Below are positions 53,139-61,946 of a stretch of DNA of 64,000 nucleotides, piece after piece (positions within the stretch are counted from its first letter, which is position 1; the number at the start of each line of letters is the position of its first letter). A program made the translations under genes and the position numbers. The notes beneath the pieces are model-generated. The model searched no databases and was not told the origin of the DNA. It saw nothing but the letters and a program-made list of their open reading frames with translations. Location of the stretch: assembly GCF_014534745.1 (NCBI RefSeq), contig NZ_JACVVP010000022.1, positions 1-64,000 of the forward strand. The letters run 5' to 3'. Origin of the DNA: Flammeovirga sp. EKP202. GTDB taxonomy: Bacteria > Bacteroidota > Bacteroidia > Cytophagales > Flammeovirgaceae.

Positions 53139-53171
53139 TTTGGCATAAAGTCAGTCCAATAGTTAACTTTG
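53139..53171 (+). promoter_or_regulatory. Bacteroidetes-type promoter for selO
   Basis: TTTG at 53139-53142, a 21-base spacer, then TAACTTTG at 53164-53171, fitting the TTTG/TAnnTTTG promoter pattern. The selO start codon is 23 bases downstream. Confidence 0.6.
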
Positions 53172-53194
53172 AGTATTAAATAATAAACAAGAAG

Positions 53195-54754
53195 ATGCAC
53201 CTCAACTTAAAAAATACTTTCACTAACCTTCCGGCAGACCCGGAAAAAGAAAATTATAGAAGACAAGTTCTCAAAGCTTGCTACTCTTATGTCACTCCTA
53301 AAAAAACAGCAAAACCTTCTATCCTACATGTTTCTGATGAAATGCTTGAATCGCTAGGTATTTCAAAAGCGGAAAGTCAATCAGATGAATTCAGAGACTT
53401 GTTTACTGGCAATAGTAACTACCCTGACAGCACTCCCTTTGCAATGTGTTATGGTGGTCATCAGTTTGGGCAATGGGCCGGTCAATTGGGAGATGGCAGA
53501 GCCATTAACCTTTTTGAAGTGGAATACAATAATAAATTATGGGCGGTACAATTAAAAGGAGCTGGAGAGACACCTTACTCTAGATCTGCTGATGGTCTTG
53601 CTGTATTACGATCTTCCATTAGAGAATACTTATGTAGTGAAGCTATGTTTCACTTAGGAATACCTACCACTAGAGCATTAAGTTTAGGGTTATCAGGTGA
53701 TGAAGTATTAAGAGATGTCATGTACAATGGGAATTCTGCTTATGAAAAAGGTGCTATTGTCTGTAGAGCGGCAGAGTCATTTGTGAGGTTTGGTAATTTT
53801 GAAATCTTAGCTGCAAATCAAGATCATGATACATTAAAAGAACTTACTGACTACGTGATCCAGCAATTCTATCCTCATCTTGGGGCACCTTCAAAAGAAA
53901 TTTATTTAGCCTTTTTCAAAGAAGTAGCTGAAAGAAGTATGGAGATGGTTTTAGGATGGCAAAGAGTCGGTTTTGTGCACGGTGTAATGAACACTGATAA
54001 TATGTCGATCTTAGGTTTAACCATTGATTACGGCCCTTATGGCTGGTTAGAGGGTTATGATTTTGGATGGACGCCCAACACAACAGACTCACAATTTAAA
54101 AGGTACCGTTATGGCACTCAAGGTGAGATTGTAGGGTGGAATTTATTTAAACTTGCCAATGCGATTTACCCATTAATTGGTGAAGCTGAAGGTCTGCAAG
54201 ATGCATTAGAAGATTATAAAGACACTTACGTACAGCGATACAATAAGATGATGCTTGAGAAGCTGGGACTCTCTCTTTCATTTGAAGAAGAAAATGCCTT
54301 CATTCAACAATTAGAAAAAGTATTACATAAGACGGAAACAGATATGACAATCTTCTTCCGATTACTTTCAAACATACAAAAGGAAAATTTTCAAATTCCT
54401 CTTACAGTTGTTAAAGATGCATTCTATGCCTTTGATGACATGAGTGAAGAGGTGAAAAAGCAATGGAACGATTGGTTTGACAAGTACCTTGAAAGGCTTG
54501 ATTTAGAGCAAGATTCTGATCAAGACAGAAAAGAAAAGATGAAAAAGGTCAATCCTAAATATGTATTGAGAAACTACATGGCTCAGATAGCTATTGATGA
54601 AGCTGATAAGGGGAATTATGATATGATCGAAGAATTCTACCAATTATTAAAACGACCTTATGAGGAACAGCCTGAAAATGAAAAGTGGTTTGCCAAAAGA
54701 CCTGACTGGGCAAGAAACAAAGTAGGTTGTTCTATGCTTTCATGTAGCTCATAA
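53195..54754 (+). CDS. selO: Protein adenylyltransferase SelO (YdiU family)
   Basis: A 519-residue pseudokinase-fold AMPylase that transfers AMP to protein Ser/Thr/Tyr residues, linked to oxidative stress. Family marks are PFAMCYGGHQFGQWAGQLGD (84-103), KGAGETPYSRSADGLAVLRS, the late metal-binding HGVMNTDNMSILGLTIDYGP, and the C-terminal CSMLSCSS, where the terminal cysteine pair takes the place of the eukaryotic selenocysteine. The length fits bacterial members. It is transcribed alone from a good promoter. Confidence 0.93.
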   Translation: MHLNLKNTFTNLPADPEKENYRRQVLKACYSYVTPKKTAKPSILHVSDEMLESLGISKAESQSDEFRDLFTGNSNYPDSTPFAMCYGGHQFGQWAGQLGDGRAINLFEVEYNNKLWAVQLKGAGETPYSRSADGLAVLRSSIREYLCSEAMFHLGIPTTRALSLGLSGDEVLRDVMYNGNSAYEKGAIVCRAAESFVRFGNFEILAANQDHDTLKELTDYVIQQFYPHLGAPSKEIYLAFFKEVAERSMEMVLGWQRVGFVHGVMNTDNMSILGLTIDYGPYGWLEGYDFGWTPNTTDSQFKRYRYGTQGEIVGWNLFKLANAIYPLIGEAEGLQDALEDYKDTYVQRYNKMMLEKLGLSLSFEEENAFIQQLEKVLHKTETDMTIFFRLLSNIQKENFQIPLTVVKDAFYAFDDMSEEVKKQWNDWFDKYLERLDLEQDSDQDRKEKMKKVNPKYVLRNYMAQIAIDEADKGNYDMIEEFYQLLKRPYEEQPENEKWFAKRPDWARNKVGCSMLSCSS

Positions 54755-54805
54755 TTCGAAAGAAAATTTTAACTGGAATAAAAGGGGCTTTTTCATTGTA
54801 ATTTA

Positions 54806-54813
54806 TAACTTTG
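54806..54813 (+). promoter_or_regulatory. -7 element upstream of pyrF
   Basis: TAACTTTG fits TAnnTTTG and lies 90 bases before the pyrF start. No clear -33 TTTG partner. A short hairpin AAGAAGC/GCTTCTT at 54861-54879 lies in the predicted leader. Confidence 0.4.
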
Positions 54814-54903
54814 CATAATTTGAGTGCGTTTTGATACTCAGAGAGATCTATTTTATAATGAAGAAGCCTTTTGCTTCTTATTCTAGTAACCGTATATAGC
54901 GTC

Positions 54904-55719
54904 ATGACAAAGCAAGAACTTTTTGATGAGATCAAGAAAAAAGAGAGTTTTTTATGTGTAGGATTAGATACAGATCCTAATAAAATTCCGGCTCACTTAC
55001 AGAAAGAAGAAGATCCCATTTTTGCTTTTAACAAAGAAATTATTGATGCTACAGCTGATTACTGTGTATCATACAAGCCCAACATTGCCTTCTATGAATC
55101 TTTAGGACCAAAAGGTTGGGAATCACTCCAAAAAACATTAGAGTACATGCCAAAATCTCACTTCTCTATTGCAGATGCGAAAAGAGGTGATATCGGAAAT
55201 ACTTCCAACATGTACGCCAAAGCATTTTTCGAAAATATGTCATTCGATTCCATTACAGTGGCACCATATATGGGTGAGGATTCTGTAACACCATTTTTAA
55301 TGGACGGTAAATGGGTGATTGTTTTGGCACACACTTCCAATAAAGGTGGTTTGGACTTTCAAAGAATTGTCAACCAAGAAACAGGCAACTACTTATTCCA
55401 AGATGTTATTCTTAAAAACAGAGAATGGGCATCTAGTGATCAATTAATGTTTGTAGTTGGCGCAACAAGAGCAGAAAGCCTTTTGGATGTTAGAAAAGTA
55501 GCGCCTGACAATTTCCTTTTAGTACCAGGTGTTGGTGCACAAGGTGGCGACCTTCAGGGTGTTGCAAAGTATGGTATGACAAAAGAATGTGGTCTATTAG
55601 TCAACTCATCAAGAGGAATTATTTACGCTTCTAATGGTGAAGACTTTGCAGAAGTAGCAAGACAAGAAGCAAAGAAACTGAGAAATGAAATGTCTCAGTT
55701 ACTAGACCAATATTTATAA
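54904..55719 (+). CDS. pyrF: Orotidine 5'-phosphate decarboxylase, type 2
   Basis: A 271-residue decarboxylase of the type 2 OMPDC group (longer than the classical 230-residue enzyme), forming UMP in pyrimidine synthesis. I chose ATG 54904 ([20 protein letters not shown]) over one 11 codons earlier because the family starts here and the extra residues are hydrophobic. Motifs are [10 protein letters not shown] near the start, [18 protein letters not shown] with the catalytic K-x-x-D pattern, [14 protein letters not shown] and NSSRGIIYA. It is followed by a hairpin and then the FabH-like gene. Confidence 0.92.
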   Translation: MTKQELFDEIKKKESFLCVGLDTDPNKIPAHLQKEEDPIFAFNKEIIDATADYCVSYKPNIAFYESLGPKGWESLQKTLEYMPKSHFSIADAKRGDIGNTSNMYAKAFFENMSFDSITVAPYMGEDSVTPFLMDGKWVIVLAHTSNKGGLDFQRIVNQETGNYLFQDVILKNREWASSDQLMFVVGATRAESLLDVRKVAPDNFLLVPGVGAQGGDLQGVAKYGMTKECGLLVNSSRGIIYASNGEDFAEVARQEAKKLRNEMSQLLDQYL

Positions 55720-55736
55720 GCTGAAACTAAAGTTGG

Positions 55737-55770
55737 CCTTCATTCAGCTATGTGTGATGCTGAATGAAGG
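55737..55770 (+). terminator. Hairpin between pyrF and the FabH-like gene
   Basis: A perfect 12-bp stem CCTTCATTCAGC with GCTGAATGAAGG, loop of 10. There is no T-run after it (TACAGCTCATTG), so it is more likely a weak terminator, a processing site or a regulatory stem. It covers a possible ATG at 55764, favouring the later start for the next gene. Confidence 0.5.
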
Positions 55771-55811
55771 TACAGCTCATTGATATAGCACAACATATAA
55801 ACAACAACAGT

Positions 55812-56807
55812 ATGAGTAATACTAAAATTACAGGCTTAGGGTTTTATGTTCCTGAGCAAGTGGTAACCAACGACGACCTTGCACAAAAAATCACAACATC
55901 AGACGAGTGGATCCGAGAAAGATCGGGTATTGAAGAACGTAGATATGCCGCTCCTGACGAAACCAACTATCATTTAGCTGCAGAAGCCACAAAAGAGGCG
56001 CTCGCCATGGCTGAAATGGAGCCAAAGGACATTGATATGATCATTTACTGTACTTTAAGTGCTGATTATATCTTTCCTGGTTCAGGCGTTCTTTTACAAA
56101 GAGAATTGGGCTTTAGAACGATCCCTGCCTTAGACATTCGTCAACAGTGTTCTGGTTTTGTCTACGGAATTTCAATTGCAGATCAATACATCAAATCAGG
56201 CATGTACAAGAATGTGCTTGTGGTAGGATCAGAAATTCACTCTCGTGGATTGGATTTTTCAGATGAAGGTCGTGCTGTAACCGTATTATTTGGTGATGGT
56301 GCTGGTGCTGCAATTCTTTCAGCTACAGAAGAAGATTGTGGTATTTTATCTACTCATATGCACTCAGAGGGTGAGTTTGCTGAAAAACTTGCCGTGATTG
56401 ACCCTGGTTTCACAAAGCCAGAAAGAAATAATCCTGATTACTGGAAGCCAGGTGGTTCTGCTTTCCCGTATATGGATGGTCAATTGGTGTTTAAAAATGC
56501 TGTTGTTCGTTTTCAAGAAGTCATTGCAGAAGCTTTAGCGGCAAATGATTTGAAACCATCTGATATTGATTTACTTGTTCCGCATCAAGCGAATTTAAGG
56601 ATCTCCAATTTTGTACAAGCTAAAATGGGATTGCCTGATGAGAAAGTCATCAATACAATTCAGAAATATGGTAATACAACTGCTGCTTCTATTCCAATCA
56701 GTTTAGCGACAGCTTTCAAACAAGGAAAAATTAAGAAGGGTGATCTGATCTGTTTGGCTGCCTTTGGTTCAGGATTTACTTGGGCCTCAGCCATTATCAA
56801 ATGGTAA
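55812..56807 (+). CDS. Beta-ketoacyl-ACP synthase III-like protein (FabH family)
   Basis: A 331-residue thiolase-fold enzyme. I chose ATG 55812 (MSNTKITGLGFYVPEQVVTN), the normal FabH start, over ATG 55764, which lies inside the upstream hairpin. Catalytic residues are visible: C113 in DIRQQCSGFVYG, H in LVPHQANLRISNF and N in YGNTTAASIPI. FabH joins acetyl- or branched acyl-CoA to malonyl-ACP. The context beside pyrF is not a fatty acid operon, and Bacteroidetes carry several FabH paralogs, so a special role such as branched-chain or unusual lipid synthesis is possible. A clear terminator follows. Confidence 0.9.
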   Translation: MSNTKITGLGFYVPEQVVTNDDLAQKITTSDEWIRERSGIEERRYAAPDETNYHLAAEATKEALAMAEMEPKDIDMIIYCTLSADYIFPGSGVLLQRELGFRTIPALDIRQQCSGFVYGISIADQYIKSGMYKNVLVVGSEIHSRGLDFSDEGRAVTVLFGDGAGAAILSATEEDCGILSTHMHSEGEFAEKLAVIDPGFTKPERNNPDYWKPGGSAFPYMDGQLVFKNAVVRFQEVIAEALAANDLKPSDIDLLVPHQANLRISNFVQAKMGLPDEKVINTIQKYGNTTAASIPISLATAFKQGKIKKGDLICLAAFGSGFTWASAIIKW

Positions 56808-56829
56808 AAAGCTCCCTTTTCAAAATAAA

Positions 56830-56867
56830 AAAAGAGATGGCAATTGATTTTACCATCTCTTTTTTTG
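56830..56867. terminator. Bidirectional terminator after the FabH-like gene
   Basis: An 11-bp stem AAAAGAGATGG with CCATCTCTTTT, loop of 12, flanked by an A-run and TTTTTTTG; it serves both convergent genes. Confidence 0.88.
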
Positions 56868-56889
56868 TATTCAATTTTATATCAAATAA

Positions 56890-57642
56890 TTACTCGTTCC
56901 TAATTGTAATTACCATCTCCGTTCCTTTATCTTCTTGTGTATTCATCTCAAAACTAGCACTCTGAGACTCTAATATTTTCTTTGCCATCTCCAAAGCTTT
57001 CAAGTCATCAGGGTTTTGACCTTTATACCCCCACCCTTGACCATTGTCAGAAATACTAATTTGTGCCTCACCCATAGAAGCATACAATGACAATGTGACC
57101 TTACCATTTCCTTTAATGGTTTTGGCTGAACAACGAATTAAGGCGCCCAGAGATTTCGAAAATAAATTCTGATTCACCTTTACTTTTGGAGCACCACCAA
57201 TTTGGGTTACAATACTTACATTATCCGGCAATGAATTCTTTACACTTTCAATCGTGCTTTCCAGTAACTCTTTAGGGTGCATTTCTTTCTTTTTACCAAT
57301 ATTATGAGTTGATGCGATGGTTAAATCTTCTAAGTCATCATTATCCTCTACTTCAAGCATCTTATTACTAGACATGGCCTGCAAGCGGGAAGATTGAAAC
57401 GCAGAAACCTCTTCCTGTACTTCAGTGACCTTGGGTTTGTTGACCTTTGGAGGGTTAATTTTCTGAGCTTCTTTTTCTTTTAATTTCTCTTCTAAATAAG
57501 CAATTTTTTCTTTCTGGGCTTGATACGAACGCTTACTTACTTTATGCTGCTTTCTTCGTACTAATTCCAGAATTATTATACCAATAACTAATAATGCTAT
57601 CACTACCAACCATAAGACTCTTTCTATCGTAGGATCGTTCAT
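56890..57642 (-). CDS. Membrane-anchored GHKL ATPase-like protein without a histidine domain
   Basis: A 250-residue protein with one N-terminal membrane segment (about 10-28), a coiled coil (about 35-65), a linker, and a C-terminal HATPase_c-like domain (about 135-250). The G1 box ISISDNGQGWG is intact, and DKGTEMVITI forms a weak G2. The N-box region reads KSLGALIRCSAK, so the key magnesium-binding Asn is replaced, and no H-box is present. ATP binding is therefore doubtful, and it is not a normal histidine kinase. It could be a pseudokinase or signalling partner; inference only. Confidence 0.75.
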   Translation of the reverse strand: MNDPTIERVLWLVVIALLVIGIIILELVRRKQHKVSKRSYQAQKEKIAYLEEKLKEKEAQKINPPKVNKPKVTEVQEEVSAFQSSRLQAMSSNKMLEVEDNDDLEDLTIASTHNIGKKKEMHPKELLESTIESVKNSLPDNVSIVTQIGGAPKVKVNQNLFSKSLGALIRCSAKTIKGNGKVTLSLYASMGEAQISISDNGQGWGYKGQNPDDLKALEMAKKILESQSASFEMNTQEDKGTEMVITIRNE

Positions 57643-57693
57643 TTCAATGTTTATTTTTTAGCTTAACCCCAATATTATCAGCTTTTGAAGAGA

Positions 57694-58725
57694 TCATCCA
57701 AAGATCTTAATCCCTTCAGTACAATTTTTACAAATATCTATATTCTCCCTTCCATTCAACAACTGCTTTCTAAAATTAGTATATGAAGGAGCATTCCAAA
57801 TATCCAAAAATCTAATATAATCATTTTTTAAAGACCCTAATACATGTTCTGCATCTTTATCAAAACAACAAGGTGCTACTTTTCCGTCCCATGTCAGCAC
57901 TGCCGAATGCCACATTCTCCAACAACTTCTTTCTAAAGATCCCTTGAAAGAAAAAGTACCATCGCCATTTTTTTTATACCTAGAATATTTTTGGATACTG
58001 GGAATCAATGGAGACCCGTTTTCATAATTATAAATCTGAGCTGTTTTAAATACTATTTTATCCACACCCAATTCATCAGCCAATTGTTTCGCTTCTTCAA
58101 TTTGATGCTCGTTAGGTTTCACTACCAAAAACTGAAAAACTATTCTTGGTGTGCTACTTTTTAACTTCTTTTTCCACTCAATTACTTTTTTTGTGCCTTC
58201 TAACACTTTATTCAAGTCTCCCCCAATCCTATACTGTTCATACACTTCTTGGGAAGTTCCGTCTAAAGAAATAATCAGTTGGTCCAACCCAGACTCAACC
58301 GTTTCTTTGGCCACTTTATCCGAAAAATAATGTGCATTAGTAGAAGTAGAAGTGTAGATACCGGATTGATGTGCCACCTTCACCATCTTTAGAAATTTGG
58401 GATGAAGGAAAGGTTCACCTTGAAAGTAAAAGGTTAAATAGATTAATGTATCTTTAAGTTCTTCCATTAATTTTTCGAACATACTTACTGAGAGCATCCC
58501 GGTAGGTCTCGTAAAGGAACGTAATCCACTTGGACATTCGGGACACCTTAAATTACAGGAAGTAGTCGGTTCGATAGAAAGACTTATGGGATTACCACGA
58601 TGAAGCGGCTTTTTTAACCACTTTGATAAATAGAATGTGATCAATACCAAAAAAGCATTCCACAATTTTAGAATAGAAATTTTTTGGATTAATACCTTTG
58701 TCTCAACAATCTTTTGATTAAACAT
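57694..58725 (-). CDS. Radical SAM protein with SPASM-like C-terminal cluster
   Basis: I prefer ATG 58725 (MFNQKIVETKV), 22 codons after an earlier ATG at 58791, since the extra residues look unlike the family; the longer form is possible. The radical SAM cluster motif is CNLRCPEC (CX3CX2C) after LSIEPTTS, followed by LTFYFQGEPFLHPKFLKMV. The C-terminal half has C-x5 and VAPCCFDKDAEHVLGSL then DICKNC, a SPASM-like set binding a second iron-sulfur cluster. Relatives modify peptides or act on other molecules; no peptide substrate gene is visible next to it. A hydrophobic stretch near the start (LKLWNAFLVLITFYLSKWL) suggests membrane association. Confidence 0.82.
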   Translation of the reverse strand: MFNQKIVETKVLIQKISILKLWNAFLVLITFYLSKWLKKPLHRGNPISLSIEPTTSCNLRCPECPSGLRSFTRPTGMLSVSMFEKLMEELKDTLIYLTFYFQGEPFLHPKFLKMVKVAHQSGIYTSTSTNAHYFSDKVAKETVESGLDQLIISLDGTSQEVYEQYRIGGDLNKVLEGTKKVIEWKKKLKSSTPRIVFQFLVVKPNEHQIEEAKQLADELGVDKIVFKTAQIYNYENGSPLIPSIQKYSRYKKNGDGTFSFKGSLERSCWRMWHSAVLTWDGKVAPCCFDKDAEHVLGSLKNDYIRFLDIWNAPSYTNFRKQLLNGRENIDICKNCTEGIKIFG

Positions 58726-58890
58726 TCTAACTTTGTATGTCAAATTAGTTTTCTTTACAAGAAATGATTGGCAATAATACCAAACATACACAATTTTAAT
58801 TACTCAAAAATGCTTGTTTAAGCGATAAAAAAAAAGTTATTTTAATTAACTTGTCGTTCAGCATTCTTGTTTAAAGCACAAATTTAGTCA

Positions 58891-59898
58891 ATGAAAAGTA
58901 GTAAGCTTTCCTTTTTAAGATACCTATTAATAGATAAACTCATTCGTAGTAAGCAATATCCCTTTCCTTCAAAACAAAGGCTACTGGACAAATGTAGTGA
59001 AGAGTTTGGGGTCAATTCACCTTCAACTATTGAAAAAGACATTCAAGCACTCAGATATGAATTTGATGCTCCTTTGGCTTACAATAAAAGAGAAGGAGGA
59101 TATTATTATACAGACTCGTCTTATAAACTCTTGGGTGTGAGTCTTACCGGAGAGCACTTGGAAGCATTGAATTTTGTAGAAACTTTTTTGGAAGAATTCA
59201 AAGACCTCCCTGTTTTAGGCAGCTTTTCTACTGCTGTTGATAAAGTATTGGATGGTTTAGAGATCACGAAAAAATTCAAAAACGAGAAGAAAGAGCAATT
59301 TGAAAACTATATTCAGATTGAAAAATCACTCTACACTAAAGGCACTTCCATTTTCTCCGAGTTAATCTCTGCGACAAAAGATCATAAAGTGATTAACATC
59401 GCTTACAAAAAATTTGGTGCATTGTATGAAGACAATTACACATTTCATCCGTATCTTTTGAAGGAGTTTAAGGGACTTTGGTATATCACGGGTTACGCTG
59501 AAAACAGGCAAGGAATTAGAACCTTAGCAATTGACAGAGTACAAGGTATAGAATTGCAATCTCAATTGGTCTTTTTCGAACCTCATCAGGTTGATTTCAA
59601 CAGAGATGTCTATTTTAAAAACTGTCTAGGAGTAACATTAAAAGGAAATCCACAAGAAATCCGTCTTCTATTTAATGGAGAATATGCTGCTAACTTTATT
59701 AAAAATACACCTATACATGAAACGCAGGAAGTCATTGCTGAAAATCATAATGGATTGGAGGTAAAACTACGTTTGGTGGATAATATGGAGTTAAGATCAC
59801 TTATTTTGAGTTGGGGCAATCAAGTAGAAGTGCTTTCTCCTTTTGCTCTACGAAAAGGGATTGCCAATGAAATTAAAAAATTAGCTCAGAGGTACTAA
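58891..59898 (+). CDS. WYL-domain transcriptional regulator
   Basis: A 335-residue DNA-binding protein. The N-terminal winged helix (about 5-70; LRYLLIDKLIRSKQYPFPSK then STIEKDIQALRYEFDAPLAY) is DeoR/HTH_11-like, and the WYL domain lies at about 155-235 (HKVINIAYKKFG, FHPYLLKEFKGLWYITGYAE and RTLAIDRVQGIEL), followed by the WCX extension. WYL regulators sense nucleotides or nucleic acids and often control defence loci. The flanking genes are not obvious defence genes, so its targets are unknown. Confidence 0.93.
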   Translation: MKSSKLSFLRYLLIDKLIRSKQYPFPSKQRLLDKCSEEFGVNSPSTIEKDIQALRYEFDAPLAYNKREGGYYYTDSSYKLLGVSLTGEHLEALNFVETFLEEFKDLPVLGSFSTAVDKVLDGLEITKKFKNEKKEQFENYIQIEKSLYTKGTSIFSELISATKDHKVINIAYKKFGALYEDNYTFHPYLLKEFKGLWYITGYAENRQGIRTLAIDRVQGIELQSQLVFFEPHQVDFNRDVYFKNCLGVTLKGNPQEIRLLFNGEYAANFIKNTPIHETQEVIAENHNGLEVKLRLVDNMELRSLILSWGNQVEVLSPFALRKGIANEIKKLAQRY

Positions 59899-59931
59899 AT
59901 TGATTAGCATCTGATTATTAAATAAAAGAAT

Positions 59932-60522
59932 TTGAATTATCTCGCACACCTTTATTTATCCTATACAGACTCGGAAGAGATGTTTGGTAATTTTATTGGA
60001 GATTTTGTAAAAGGAAAAAACCTTTCCTCTTATCCACAAAAAATCCAACAGGGTATAAAACTACACCGGTTTATTGACGATTTCACGGATCAACATCCTA
60101 TCACAAAAGAAATGTCCAATAAACTAAAGCCTCATGCGGGAAGGTTTTCGATGGTAGTCACCGATATCTATCATGATCATTTTCTTGCTAAGAATTGGAA
60201 TAATTGTCATCAACAAAGTTTGAGAGCTTTTGCAGATTCATTTTATCATCACAAAATGTGGGATGAAAGCTGGGTACCTGAAAAAGCTACAAATATGCAT
60301 CCTTACCTGAAATTGTATGATTGGCTCAATGCCTACCAATATTTCGAAGGGTTAGAACAGGTTTTTCATGGAATGGAAAGAAGAATAAAAAACTTAGCTC
60401 CTATTTCAAAATCTGTAGAATGGCTTCAAAATGATTACAATTTTTTCTTAGATTGCCATGAGGCTTTTTTCCCTCAATTAGAACAAAAAGTAGAAGAATT
60501 CAGACAAAATGCCTTTGATTAG
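59932..60522 (+). CDS. Acyl carrier protein phosphodiesterase-like (AcpH)
   Basis: A 196-residue HD-fold-like hydrolase of the AcpH family, which removes 4'-phosphopantetheine from acyl carrier protein. The start is a TTG (MNYLAHLYLSY), required because the family begins exactly with MNxLAHLYLS. Later marks are EEMFGNFIGDFVKGKN, KLHRFIDDFTDQHP and VVTDIYHDHFLAKNW, with several His and Asp that bind metal. The 3' end overlaps the next gene by 14 bases. Confidence 0.88.
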   Translation: MNYLAHLYLSYTDSEEMFGNFIGDFVKGKNLSSYPQKIQQGIKLHRFIDDFTDQHPITKEMSNKLKPHAGRFSMVVTDIYHDHFLAKNWNNCHQQSLRAFADSFYHHKMWDESWVPEKATNMHPYLKLYDWLNAYQYFEGLEQVFHGMERRIKNLAPISKSVEWLQNDYNFFLDCHEAFFPQLEQKVEEFRQNAFD

Positions 60523-61168
60523 CCAAAAACTTAAAGATGGACTCTACGATAAGAAATATGTTATCTTATTGATTTCATTGGTGTCAGTACTCTGGGCACC
60601 CATTATATTCCAAGCTTTTATTTATTCAGACGAAATTTCAGACATCACTTTGATTGTTCTGATGGTTGCTATCATCAACTTTACAAGAGAACGAAAGTTG
60701 TATCGACGGGTAACTGTAGTATTCTTTGTTTTCGTTAGTGTCAGTAAAAGTGCTTCCTTAAGTTTACATATTGACAATATCGACTTTGTAACTTGGAGTG
60801 CAATGTTGGTCTATTTTACCATGTTTCTTTTTGTCTTATTACAAGAAGTATGGCACTCAAAGAAAGTTGATGTCAATACGATTTTAGGAGCAATTGCGGG
60901 ATATATTCAGATAGGTGTAATTGCATTTATCTTATTTAAAATATGTGATTTATTATATAATGGAACCGCATTCAATAGAATTGTGGACATTTCTGATATA
61001 ATTTATTTTAGTTTTGTTACTTTGACAACTGTTGGCTACGGAGATATTTCTCCCACCACTGATGAAACTAAAGCCTTTACCGTAATCTTTGCAATGGTAG
61101 GTCAGTTTTATATGGCTATTTTGATGGCGTTACTTGTTGGAAAGTACCAGCAGGAACACCAAAAATAA
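60509..61168 (+). CDS. Potassium channel-like membrane protein (two-segment pore type)
   Basis: A 219-residue protein with about six membrane segments: four or five in the first 150 residues, then a pore region with the selectivity filter TLTTVGYGDISPTT (TVGYGD) between segments at about 125-145 and 190-210. It should conduct potassium as a tetramer. The N-terminal helices resemble a small voltage-sensor-like block but without an obvious arginine ladder. The gene overlaps acpH by 14 bases, so they are co-translated. Confidence 0.9.
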   Translation: MPLISQKLKDGLYDKKYVILLISLVSVLWAPIIFQAFIYSDEISDITLIVLMVAIINFTRERKLYRRVTVVFFVFVSVSKSASLSLHIDNIDFVTWSAMLVYFTMFLFVLLQEVWHSKKVDVNTILGAIAGYIQIGVIAFILFKICDLLYNGTAFNRIVDISDIIYFSFVTLTTVGYGDISPTTDETKAFTVIFAMVGQFYMAILMALLVGKYQQEHQK

Positions 61169-61233
61169 AAAGTCCGTTTTTTATGTAAACCGGTTATAAA
61201 AGTATATATTGTTAAAAAATAACTAAACAGCGC

Positions 61234-61614
61234 GTGGAAAAATTATTTATTAAGAAGAAGGAATTTGTCCCGGAGGTAAACTTCGATCCTGCAAAAGGCC
61301 TATTAGAGGTTTCTGGTCAATCATACCACGAATATACTGCTGAGTTTTTTGAACCTTTATTCGTTTGGGTATCAAAGTACTTAGAAGAAAGTGGTCTGAA
61401 TATCACATTGAATTACAAGATGACCTACTTCAACACAGCATCATCCAAAAGTTTTTTCAAAATCATTGAAATGCTTCAAGAATATCAAGAAAAAGGAAAA
61501 GGTGAGGCTGTTGTGAACTGGTATTACAAAAAGGATGATGAAGACATGCTAGAAACTGGAGAAGACTTTATTAGTGACTCTGGTTGGAAAAATATCAACC
61601 TTATTGCCTACTAA
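61234..61614 (+). CDS. SiaC-like regulatory phosphoprotein (DUF1987)
   Basis: A 126-residue protein of the DUF1987/SiaC family, starting with a GTG (EKLFIKKKEFVPEVNFDPAK). The conserved MTYFNTASSKSFF places Thr68 at the position phosphorylated in Pseudomonas SiaC. In that system SiaB kinase and SiaA phosphatase control SiaC, which stimulates a diguanylate cyclase. No siaA, siaB or cyclase gene lies in the window, so partners, if any, are elsewhere. It starts 65 bases after the channel gene. Confidence 0.9.
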   Translation: MEKLFIKKKEFVPEVNFDPAKGLLEVSGQSYHEYTAEFFEPLFVWVSKYLEESGLNITLNYKMTYFNTASSKSFFKIIEMLQEYQEKGKGEAVVNWYYKKDDEDMLETGEDFISDSGWKNINLIAY

Positions 61615-61946
61615 GCAATAAGTTAATACCAAAGCACTATTACATGTTTTTAGGGTTCAAAAAACCTTAGATGCATTTTATAAAAAAAAGCTTACGTAAG
61701 ATCTTTCTTAAAGAAAGATCTTTTTTTATATACTAAATTTATTAATCCTTACGTTTATTTAGTATAATTGTATTTAAGACAGAAGTTTATGGATTGTTTC
61801 AGTATTTTGGAACAATAATTTCTATAAATTAAACGTATTTCTTACAAAGAATTTCAACTACATAATAACATAATTTTTAAGCTTGCGTAAGTAGTCTTAA
61901 ATGAAAGTTAATATGAAACAACTTACGTTACTATACTAAATATATT
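61615..61946. other. Repeat-containing intergenic region with a terminator
   Basis: A terminator (61698-61727) is followed by a leader that repeats two short words: TATACTAAAT at 61729-61738 and 61932-61941, with its inverse ATTTAGTATA at 61757-61766; and CTTACG(T), seen at 61691, 61748, 61883 (as CTTGCGTAAG) and 61922. This could be an operator array for the small membrane protein gene that follows. No gene is seen here. Confidence 0.45.
61698..61727 (+). terminator. Rho-independent terminator after the SiaC-like gene
   Basis: A perfect 11-bp stem AAGATCTTTCT with AGAAAGATCTT, loop of 3, followed by TTTTTTT. Confidence 0.85.

Noticed and set aside
54861-54879. Small hairpin AAGAAGC/GCTTCTT in the pyrF leader as a pyrimidine attenuator
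   Set aside because: Only 7 bp, with no T-tract, no alternative antiterminator stem and no PyrR-binding loop that I can see.
54871-54903. Earlier ATG for pyrF giving 11 more residues
   Set aside because: The extra residues are hydrophobic and absent from the family, and ATG 54904 starts exactly at the conserved N-terminus.
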